In this document: piece by piece, positions 17,287 to 24,123 of the stretch | Layout: each line of letters starts with the position of its first letter | How positions within the stretch are numbered: the first letter of the stretch is position 1 | Origin: WHSW01 sp963846165 | GTDB lineage: Bacteria; Actinomycetota; Thermoleophilia; Solirubrobacterales; 70-9 | Assembly (NCBI GenBank): GCA_963846165.1 | Contig: CAWJUU010000007.1 | Coordinates: 248,001-312,000 of the forward strand | DNA length: 64,000 nt | Reading direction: 5' to 3' | The notes under the pieces: generated by a model | What the model was told of the DNA's origin: nothing | Database searches by the model: none | The model's input: the letters and a program-made list of their open reading frames with translations, nothing else | Program-made: the position numbers and the translations under genes

Positions 17287-18441
17287 TCGTCAGATTCGCC
17301 GAGCGCGGCGGCGGTCACCGCGAGCGCGACCTCGGCTCGCAACTGCAGGGACTCGCGGAGGACGAACTCCTCGGGGTTGTGGGCGCGGCCGCCGCGGGGA
17401 CCGAGCCCGTCCACCGTCAGCGCCACGTGGGGAGCGACGTGGCTCGCGTCGCTCGCCCCGCCACGCTCGGTGGCGACGATCGGTCGCCCGAGCAGCTTCG
17501 TCGCCGGGCCGAGCAGGCGCTCGGTGACCAGCTCGCGGGTTTCCATCCCCGGCCAGCGGCGAACGAGCTCCGCCTCGAGCTCGACCCCGTCGATCGCGCC
17601 AGGCAGGGCGCCGAGCAGCGGCTCGAACGCGTCGAGGCTGTCGGCGCGCAGATCGCAGACCAGCTCGCCCTCGGCGGGGACGACGTTGAAGGCGTCGCCG
17701 GCGTGCAGGACCGTCGGCACCGCCGTCAGCCGCTCGGCTCCGCCCGGGTCGTTGAGCGCCGCGATCCGCCGGGCAGCCTCGCCGAGGGCAAGCAGGGCAT
17801 TGCGGCCGCGCTCGGGCGCCGAGCCGGAGTGGGCGGCGAGGCCGCGGGCGGTGACTCGCATCGTCGCCGCGGCCTTGCGCCGGGCGACCACCCCCTCCTC
17901 GCCGCCGGGTCCGAGCTCGCCCGCCTCGAAGCACAGACAGGCGTCGTAGCCGGCAAGCCGTGGGCCGTGATCGAAGCCGCCGGTTCGCCACTCCTCGTCG
18001 TTGACGGCGAGCAGGGCGATCTCTGCGAACGCCTCGGGCACGGCCGCGAGCGTCCGCATGACGCCGAGCGCGAGCGCGATCCCGCCCTTCATGTCGACGG
18101 CACCCGAACCGACGAGGCGCTCGCCGTGGTCCTCGAGCGGGCGATGTTCGGCGTGCGCGACGACTGTGTCGAGGTGGCCGAACAGCACGACTCGGCCGCG
18201 ACCGGATCCGGTCAGCGTGGCGAGCAGGTCGGGCGGCGTGGCCGGGCGACGAGCACTCGGGGCGCTCGATCAGCGCGCCAGGCGGGAGCAGTGCCGAGAC
18301 CACCGCGCAGATCTCCTCGGCGCCGTGGACGTCGCCGGACGGAGATGAGACCGCCACCAGCGCCTCGAGCTCGCGTTCGCTGCGATCGGCGATCTCCCCG
18401 GCGGCGCGGGCGAGCCACTCGCTGTCGAATGACGGACTCAC
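17283..18441 (-). pseudogene. M20-family metallopeptidase/deacylase, frameshifted near residue 68
   Basis: The product is an ArgE/DapE/carboxypeptidase-G2-like zinc hydrolase. Metal and catalytic blocks are seen: LFGHLDTVV (His, Asp), GAVDMKGG (Asp), LAVNDEEWRTGG (Glu-Glu) and GGASDASHV (His). The N-terminal 68 or so residues (from a GTG at 18441) are in a different frame from the remainder. Reading must shift at about 18236-18243, where CACGCCGCCCG would give HAPPDLLATLTG after removal of one base. All motifs are intact, so the enzyme is complete apart from this one step. The downstream part alone would start at 18188 and would lack the first helices. The substrate is an N-acyl amino acid or dipeptide by family; not more precise. 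Confidence 0.8.
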
Positions 18442-18457
18442 CCCGGGCGCAGGCCGC

Positions 18458-18805
18458 TCACGCTTCCAGCTCCGGGATGTGGCGCGCCACGTGCTCGGCG
18501 ATCGTCTTGCGCACCCAGGCCTGGGTCTCGGCGTCGGCCATCCGGTAGCGGCCGAGCAGCATCCTCTGGTCGTCGAGCGGCAGCCCGGCGATCTCCCAGC
18601 GGACCGCGAGGCGCTCGAAGGTGAGCTCGGCGCGCCGGCGCCAGACGTCGTCGGCTGAGGCGCCCGCCTTCCCGGCCTGACGATGGATCTTCGCGATCGT
18701 GCCCGAGCTCAACGATTCGCGCAGGGTTAGCACGTTGCCCTCGGGGTCGGTGTAGTCGACCGTCGCCGCCGGCTCGCGGCGAGGTCGTTGCCTGCGCTTG
18801 GCCAT
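18458..18805 (-). CDS. Hypothetical protein (115 aa)
   Basis: I do not recognise this protein. The ATG at 18805 begins with a very basic stretch (MAKRRQRPRREP) preceded by AGAGG. The rest is predicted helical, with a YTDPEGNVLTLRESLS segment that could form a small beta-hairpin, and then charged amphipathic helices with two Trp. No signal peptide or membrane segment is seen. It lies just upstream of the M20 gene on the same strand and is divergent from the HdeD gene. Confidence 0.6.
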   Translation of the reverse strand: MAKRRQRPRREPAATVDYTDPEGNVLTLRESLSSGTIAKIHRQAGKAGASADDVWRRRAELTFERLAVRWEIAGLPLDDQRMLLGRYRMADAETQAWVRKTIAEHVARHIPELEA

Positions 18806-18888
18806 CGCCGGGATCCTCTCAGAGGAGCGTCCGGATGCATGTCGAAGATCTCGATTGCCAGGCAAGCGATCGAAGGGGAGCTGTTGAG

Positions 18889-19460
18889 ATGGAGAGCGGA
18901 GTCGCGGACCGCGAGGTGCGAGAGGCGGTACAGGGAATCTCGCGCCTGTGGTGGCTGTGGATCCTGTTCGGGATCTTCTGGGTCGTAATCGGCGTCGTCA
19001 TCCTGCAGTTCGACCAGGCCTCGATCAACACCGTCGGCATTCTCGTCGGCGCGATGTTCCTGGCGACGGGCGCGCAGCAGTTCATGGTCATGACCCTCGC
19101 CGAGCGTGGAGGTGGCTCTACGGACTCTTCGGGGTGCTATTCGTGATCGCCGGGGTGATCTCGCTGATCAGCCCCGAGAACACCTTCGCCGCGCTGGCCG
19201 ACATCCTCGGCTTCCTGTTCCTGATCGTCGGCGTGTTCTGGATCATCATCGCGTTCGTGACCCGCGAGCTCAACGAGCTCTGGTGGCTCGGCCTGCTCGC
19301 CGGGATCCTGATGGTGATCCTCGCCTTCTGGACCGGCGGCCAGTTCTTCATCGAGAAGGCCTACGTGCTCCTGGTCTTCGCCGGGATCTGGTCGCTGTTG
19401 CAGGGCGTCAACGACATCGTCCGGGCGTTTCAGATCCGCAAGCTCGACGAGCTGGTCTAA
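18889..19460 (+). pseudogene. HdeD/DUF308-family membrane protein, frameshifted in the middle
   Basis: The start ATG follows AAGGGGAG at normal spacing. The first half has two helices (WLWILFGIFWVVIGVVIL and a second around TVGILVGAMFLATG). The second half has four (for example WLYGLFGVLFVIAGVISLIS). The halves are in different frames: around 19105-19115 the text GCCGAGCGTGGAGGTGGCTC needs one extra base to read AERGxRWLYGLF. Restored, the protein is about 190 residues with six helices, the usual HdeD size. In enterics HdeD is an acid-resistance membrane protein; in actinobacteria the family role is not defined. Confidence 0.75.
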
Positions 19461-19466
19461 GCCCGG

Positions 19467-20264
19467 TCAGAGCAGCTCGTCGACGCGGATCGGGACCGCG
19501 ATCGAGGAGAAGTCACCGCGGTCGCGGATCTCGATCGCGGTTTCGGCCATCGCCGCGATCGCGACCCAGGCGAGCGAGCCGCCGAGGCTGATCCGGGTGG
19601 CGCCGGCGGCGGCGATCTCGGCCAGCGAGAGCTTCGGCCGGGCGAGCACGTTGACGGGCTTCGAGACCGCCTCACAGACGGTGGCGATCTCCTCGGTCGT
19701 CCGCAGCCCGGGCGCGTAGAGGACGTCCGCCCCGGCCTTCTCGTAAGCGCGCAGGCGGGCGATCGTGTCGGCGAGGTCCGGATTGCCGCGGATCTGGTTC
19801 TCGGCCCGCGCGGTGAGCGTGAACGGGAAGCCGAGGCCGCGCGCCGCGTCGACTGCGGCGCCGACCCGCTCGACCGCGGCGCCAAACTCATAGAGCCCGG
19901 TGTCGGGGTCGAAGTCCTCGATCGAGCCGCCGACGGCCCCCGCCTCGGCGGCGCGGACGATCGCTGTCGCCGTATCGGCGGGCGCGGGACCGTAACCGTT
20001 CTCGAGGTCGGCGGAGACGGGGAGTGCGGTGGCTGCGTCGAGCACCCGCAGGTGGTCGACCACGTCGTCGAGCGTCGCCCCGCCGTCTTCGCGGCCGAGG
20101 GTGAAGGCGAAGCCCGAGCTGGTCGTCGCCAGGGCCTTGAAGCCGAGCGACGCAAGCGCCTTCGCCGAGCCCGCGTCCCACGGGTTCGGGATCACGAACG
20201 GGTCGCCCTCGTGCAGAGCGCGGAAGGCGGCTGCCTTGCCCGCCTGGGTCGGCTGGGTGATCAT
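19467..20264 (-). CDS. Isocitrate lyase/PEP mutase family protein (265 aa)
   Basis: This TIM-barrel enzyme has the superfamily features: IPNPWDAGSAKALASLGF near residue 25, TTSSGFAF, the acidic metal site region PVSADLENGYG, and GGSIEDFD. It lacks the KKCGH lyase motif of true isocitrate lyases. That places it in the PEP mutase/2-methylisocitrate lyase/oxaloacetate hydrolase-like group, and the precise reaction (C-C or P-C bond) cannot be told. A ribosome binding site (GGAG) precedes the ATG. It is convergent with the HdeD gene. Confidence 0.82.
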   Translation of the reverse strand: MITQPTQAGKAAAFRALHEGDPFVIPNPWDAGSAKALASLGFKALATTSSGFAFTLGREDGGATLDDVVDHLRVLDAATALPVSADLENGYGPAPADTATAIVRAAEAGAVGGSIEDFDPDTGLYEFGAAVERVGAAVDAARGLGFPFTLTARAENQIRGNPDLADTIARLRAYEKAGADVLYAPGLRTTEEIATVCEAVSKPVNVLARPKLSLAEIAAAGATRISLGGSLAWVAIAAMAETAIEIRDRGDFSSIAVPIRVDELL

Positions 20265-20299
20265 CTCGTGTCTCGCTCCTCTCGGCTGCGCTCGGCGGC

Positions 20300-20305
20300 T
20301 ATCCT
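20300..20305 (+). promoter_or_regulatory. Putative -10 element (TATCCT) of the tmRNA gene
   Basis: TATCCT lies 13 bases before the mature tmRNA 5' end. The same nine bases TATCCTTGT recur just before the M50 protease start at 20735. A convincing -35 is not seen. Confidence 0.4.
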
Positions 20306-20318
20306 TGTTCAGACATAC

Positions 20319-20692
20319 GGGGGCGAACCAGATTCGACGTGGAATCGTTCGTCTCGGTGTTGCGAGTCGAGGATCTCGGGTTGGCCTCGTAAAACTCTCC
20401 CGGGAAAAACCAAATGCGAACTCCGATCATGAGTTCGCCCTCCCTGCCTAGAGAATAGGTCTGTGAGGGAGTCGCTCCGGGAAGCCCGCGTCCCGGGTCA
20501 GCGGCTTCAGAAGCGGGCTCACCCCGACGGTAGGACCCTCGACCCGACGGGGACATCACTTAGGAGGGTATGGCTCCGGGGACGTACCCCTCGGATCGAC
20601 CGAACCGGACGCCGAGATCAGACTCCGAGGGAACACTCGTAGACGCATCGGGACAGGTTCCGCGGACGTGGGTGCAATTCCCACCGCCTCCA
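20319..20692 (+). ncRNA. ssrA: tmRNA (SsrA)
   Basis: This is the trans-translation RNA that rescues stalled ribosomes together with SmpB. The tRNA-like ends pair: 5' GGGGGCG with 3' CGCCTCC plus discriminator A, and the T-arm GGTTCCGCGG...GGTGCAATTCCCACC region precedes the 3' end. The 5' GATTCGACG block is typical of tmRNA. CCA is not encoded (CACTC follows). The tag reading frame ends GEF-like with ANSDHEFALPA followed by TAG at 20449-20451; GCG (20419) is the most likely resume codon. The tag ends in ALPA, whereas most bacterial tags end in ALAA. SmpB is encoded about 5.8 kb away on the other strand. Confidence 0.93.
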
Positions 20693-20701
20693 CTCTTCAT
20701 C

Positions 20702-20716
20702 GGGCGCTTAGCGCCC
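20702..20716 (+). terminator. Short hairpin after tmRNA
   Basis: GGGCGC, loop TTA, GCGCCC lies 10 bases after the tmRNA end. It could terminate or mark processing of the precursor. No U-run follows, and the next -10 element starts 5 bases later. Confidence 0.4.
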
Positions 20717-20720
20717 CTCG

Positions 20721-20726
20721 TATCCT
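20721..20726 (+). promoter_or_regulatory. Putative leaderless -10 element (TATCCT) of the M50 protease gene
   Basis: TATCCT ends 8 bases before the ATG at 20735, with no Shine-Dalgarno sequence. Confidence 0.5.
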
Positions 20727-20734
20727 TGTCAGCG

Positions 20735-21613
20735 ATGACTGACGCGCCAAACAGCGGCTGGCGAACGCCCGTCCCGGCGCCCGCGCCGGCGCCTCCCGAG
20801 CACGAATACGAGCCCATTCACCCCGGCTCTGGGCGCGGCGACTGGCGCGCGCGGCTGAAGCGCTGGGTCGGCCCGATCGCCGCCGGGGCGCTGCTCCTGG
20901 TGACGAAGCTGAAGGCGATCCTGCTGCTGCTGCCGAAGATCAAGATCCTGACCACCTCGGGGACGATGCTGGTCTCGATCGCCGCCTACGCGTTGATCTG
21001 GGGCTGGTCGTTCGCGGTCGGCTTCGTGCTCCTGCTGCTGGTGCACGAGATGGGCCACGTGATCCAGCTCCGTCGCGAGGGGATCGAGGCCTCGGCGCCG
21101 ATGTTCATCCCCTTCCTCGGCGCGGTGGTCGCGGCGAAGTCGCTCGGCGACGACGCTGCCGCCGAGGCCCGCGTCGGCCTCGCCGGGCCGATCCTGGGCT
21201 CGATCGCCTCGCTGGTGCCGCTCGCGATCTGGCTCGCGACCGGAAGCGAGTTCTGGCAGGCGCTCGCCTACGTCGGCTTCTTCATCAACCTCTTCAACCT
21301 GCTCCCGGTGCTGCCGCTCGACGGCGGCCGCGCGATGGCGGCGCTCTCGCCCTGGGTCTGGTTCGCCGGCTACGTGGGGCTGGTCGCGCTCACGTTCGCC
21401 TTCCCGAACCCGATCCTGATCCTGATCCTGCTGCTCGGCGGCTATGAGAGCTGGAAGCGCTTCAAGGCCCGCAACACGCCCGAGGCGCGCGCCTACCACG
21501 CGATCCCGGCGCGCACCCGCGCGCTGGTCGCGATCGTCTATCTGGGCCTCGCCGCGGCACTCGCGGTCGGCGTCTCGGAGACCTTCCTCGAGAAGAGCCT
21601 CTCGGACGTCTAG
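20735..21613 (+). CDS. M50-family site-2 protease-like membrane metalloprotease (292 aa)
   Basis: The zinc site is seen as VHEMGH within a hydrophobic helix (about residue 108), and the third ligand region as LLPVLPLDGGRA (about 198). Five or six helices are predicted, with a Pro-rich cytoplasmic N-terminus. The domain is of the Rv2869c/SpoIVFB-like type without a PDZ domain. Such proteases cut membrane-anchored regulators inside the bilayer. No anti-sigma factor is encoded next to it, so the target is unknown. The stop overlaps the stop of the convergent gene within CTAG. Confidence 0.9.
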   Translation: MTDAPNSGWRTPVPAPAPAPPEHEYEPIHPGSGRGDWRARLKRWVGPIAAGALLLVTKLKAILLLLPKIKILTTSGTMLVSIAAYALIWGWSFAVGFVLLLLVHEMGHVIQLRREGIEASAPMFIPFLGAVVAAKSLGDDAAAEARVGLAGPILGSIASLVPLAIWLATGSEFWQALAYVGFFINLFNLLPVLPLDGGRAMAALSPWVWFAGYVGLVALTFAFPNPILILILLLGGYESWKRFKARNTPEARAYHAIPARTRALVAIVYLGLAAALAVGVSETFLEKSLSDV

Positions 21614-22683
21614 CGCTGGGCGCTCACGGCGCGCCAGTCGCGGCTGCGCTTGCCGGGGCGGTAGGGACTCGCGAGGCGCTTGGCGACCACTCCGGAGAGG
21701 CCGCGATCGGCCGCCGCGCTCAGCACCGCCTTGCCGTCGCCGGGGTGATAGGCGGGCGTCTGCCAGTTGGAGCCGTCGAGCTCGAGCGCGTCGAGGCGCT
21801 CGCGGCGCTGCTCGTACGCGAACTCGAGCAGCAGGCCGCGGTCGGCGTAGAGGAGGTCGAAGACCGCCAGGGTCGCGGGATGGTCGCGCGCGAGCCTGCG
21901 AATCCGTGCATCGCCCTCGGCGCCGAGGCGCCGCTCGGCGAGCTCACGGTCCGGGCTGCCGTCGCCGTCGTAGACGACGATCTCGCCGTCGAGGACGACC
22001 TGCTCGCCGCCGAGCGCGGTCGCGATCGCGCCGACGTCTCGAAACCGCGCGCTGAGATCCTCGGCGTCCGGACCCGCTAGGCGCACATGCCCGGTCTCGC
22101 AGTACGCGATCGTGCGGAGGCCGTTCCAGCGGACCTCGAATCCCCACTCAGCGTCTGTGCGTGGCAGGCGGCCGGGAGTGGCCTGCATCGGCTCGAGTCG
22201 CTCGGGGAACGGGTCCCCCGGCTCGGCCGGGTCCATGCGGTGGATGATCCAATCCTTGCCACGAGTGCGAAAGAGTGCGTAACGCCCGCGCACGCGCTCG
22301 CCGGAGAAGCGGACGACCACCTTGCCGGGCTCCCACTTCTCCTCCTCGTAGGTGCCGCTGTCCCAGATCGCCATCGTGCCGCCCCCGTACTCGCCCTTGG
22401 GGATCTCGCCGGCGAAGTCGATGTACTCGAGCGGGTGGTCCTCGGTGTGCACCGCGAGCCGGTTCTGCTCGGGATCGTCGGGAACGCCACGCGGAAGCGC
22501 CCATGAGACCAGCACCCCGTCGCGCTCGAGCCGGAGGTCCCAGTGCAGGCGGGTCGCGTGGTGCTCCTGGATCACGAAACGGTGCTCGCCGGCCGCCGCC
22601 TGGCCCCTGCCCGCGGGCTCCGGCGTGCGCTTGAACGCCCGCTTCGAGCGATAGGTGCTCAGCTTGTCCTTCTTTGCTGCCAC
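21610..22683 (-). CDS. LigD-type 3'-phosphoesterase fused to a degenerate DNA ligase adenylation domain (357 aa)
   Basis: Residues about 30-150 form a LigD phosphoesterase domain with its conserved residues: HHATRLHWDLRLE, SWALPRG, HTEDHPLEYIDF and IPKGEYGGG. This module trims 3' phosphates and ribonucleotides at breaks. Residues about 165-355 resemble the adenylation domain of ATP-dependent ligases, with motif III (LDGEIVVYD) and a motif IV-like GLSGVVAKRLASPYRPGKRS. However, motif I, normally K-x-D-G with the AMP-accepting lysine, reads VRWNG, and motif V lacks the usual K-x-K. There is no OB domain and no polymerase domain. The protein is therefore probably an end-processing or end-binding factor and not an active ligase. 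The start is GTG. Confidence 0.85.
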   Translation of the reverse strand: MAAKKDKLSTYRSKRAFKRTPEPAGRGQAAAGEHRFVIQEHHATRLHWDLRLERDGVLVSWALPRGVPDDPEQNRLAVHTEDHPLEYIDFAGEIPKGEYGGGTMAIWDSGTYEEEKWEPGKVVVRFSGERVRGRYALFRTRGKDWIIHRMDPAEPGDPFPERLEPMQATPGRLPRTDAEWGFEVRWNGLRTIAYCETGHVRLAGPDAEDLSARFRDVGAIATALGGEQVVLDGEIVVYDGDGSPDRELAERRLGAEGDARIRRLARDHPATLAVFDLLYADRGLLLEFAYEQRRERLDALELDGSNWQTPAYHPGDGKAVLSAAADRGLSGVVAKRLASPYRPGKRSRDWRAVSAQR

Positions 22684-22751
22684 AGGGTGTGGTCTACCCG
22701 ATCGCGGTCGGTGGGTAATGCTGCCGGAACGAGCGAGTCTGAGGAGGACGG

Positions 22752-24122
22752 ATGGGCGAGCGGGAGTTCGACGTGATCGTGATCGGAGCCGGGCCCGCCG
22801 GGGAGGTCTGTGCCGGGCGGCTGGGCGAGAACGATCTCGAGGTGGCGCTGGTCGAGCAGGAGCTCGTCGGCGGGGAGTGCTCCTACTACGCCTGCATGCC
22901 CTCGAAGGCGCTGCTGCGCCCGGGCGAGCTGCTGGCGGAGATCGAGCGCGTGCCGGGAGTGCGGGAGATGGTCTCGGGCGAGCTCGACGCGCGGATTGTG
23001 CTCGAGCGGCGCGACGAGGTCATCCACGACCGCGAGGACTCCGCACAGCTCCCGTGGCTCGAGCAGCGCGGGGTCGAGCTGATTCGTGGCCGGGCTGCGC
23101 TCGACGGCGAGCGGACCGTGATCGCGGGCCCCGACACCCTGCGGGCCCGGCGCGCGGTCGTGGTCGCCACCGGGACCACGGCTGCCGTACCTCCGATCGA
23201 GGGGCTCGCCGAGGCACGGCCTTGGACCAACCGCGAGGCGACCACGGCGAGCGAGGTGCCGGATCGCCTCCTGGTCCTCGGCGGCGGCGTGGTCGGGGTG
23301 GAGATGGCCCAGGCGTGGAGCAGCCTCGGCGCCAGCGTGACCGTGGTCGAGGCCGCCGACAGGATCCTGGAAGCGGAGGAGCCGTTCGTGAGCGAGGAGG
23401 TGGCCGCCGGCCTCGAGCGAGGCGGGGTCGAGATTCGAACGGGCGTCAAGGCGACCGCGGCCTCCCGCGGGGCTGGCGGTCAGGTGACACTCTCGCTCGA
23501 AGGAGGCGACGAGATTCGTGGCAATGAGCTCCTGGTCGCAGTCGGACGCAGGCCTCGCACGGGCGAGCTCGGGCTCGAGACCGCGGGAGTCGATGCCGGC
23601 GGCTACCTCGAGGTTGACGACCAGCTTCGCGTCGGCGGCTCGGAATGGCTCTATGCGATCGGCGACGTCAACGGGCGCGCGCTGCTCACCCACATGGGCA
23701 AGTACCAGGCGCGGGTCGCGGCCGACGCGATCCTCGGCAAGGACGTGGCTGCGACCTGTGACAAGAGCGGCTCGCCGCGGGTCGTGTTCACCGAGCCGCA
23801 GGTCGCGGCGGTCGGCCGGACGCTGGCGGCGGCCGAGGAGGCGGGCGTCAGCGCCCGCGTCGCGGACGTCGCCACGGCGGCCAACGCCGGCGCGAGCTTC
23901 ATCGGGCGCAACGCGCCGGGGACATCGCGGATCGTCGTCGACACCGATCGCGGCGTGCTCGTCGGCGCGACGTTCGTCGGGCCGGAGATCGCCGAGTCAC
24001 TGCACGCGGCGACGATCGCGGTCGTCGGGGAGGTTTCGCTCGAGCGCCTCTGGCACGCGGTGCCCTCGTTTCCGACCCGGAGCGAGGTCTGGCTCAAGCT
24101 GCTCGAGGAGTACGGGCTCTGA
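22752..24122 (+). CDS. Dihydrolipoamide-dehydrogenase-like flavoprotein disulfide reductase (456 aa)
   Basis: This is a two-dinucleotide-domain flavoprotein of pyridine nucleotide-disulfide oxidoreductase class I. FAD fingerprint DVIVIGAGPAGEVCAGRLG is at residues 7-25. The redox disulfide reads GGECSYYACMPSK, in place of the GGTCLNVGCIPSK of true lipoamide dehydrogenases, and the NAD(P) fingerprint is LGGGVVGVEMAQ. The dimerisation domain ends HAVPSFPTRSE, holding the catalytic His region. A strong ribosome binding site (GAGGAGG) precedes the ATG. No 2-oxoacid dehydrogenase genes are near, so the substrate is unlikely to be lipoyl-E2; a mercuric-reductase-like or thiol role is possible. Confidence 0.87.
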   Translation: MGEREFDVIVIGAGPAGEVCAGRLGENDLEVALVEQELVGGECSYYACMPSKALLRPGELLAEIERVPGVREMVSGELDARIVLERRDEVIHDREDSAQLPWLEQRGVELIRGRAALDGERTVIAGPDTLRARRAVVVATGTTAAVPPIEGLAEARPWTNREATTASEVPDRLLVLGGGVVGVEMAQAWSSLGASVTVVEAADRILEAEEPFVSEEVAAGLERGGVEIRTGVKATAASRGAGGQVTLSLEGGDEIRGNELLVAVGRRPRTGELGLETAGVDAGGYLEVDDQLRVGGSEWLYAIGDVNGRALLTHMGKYQARVAADAILGKDVAATCDKSGSPRVVFTEPQVAAVGRTLAAAEEAGVSARVADVATAANAGASFIGRNAPGTSRIVVDTDRGVLVGATFVGPEIAESLHAATIAVVGEVSLERLWHAVPSFPTRSEVWLKLLEEYGL

Positions 24123-24123
24123 G

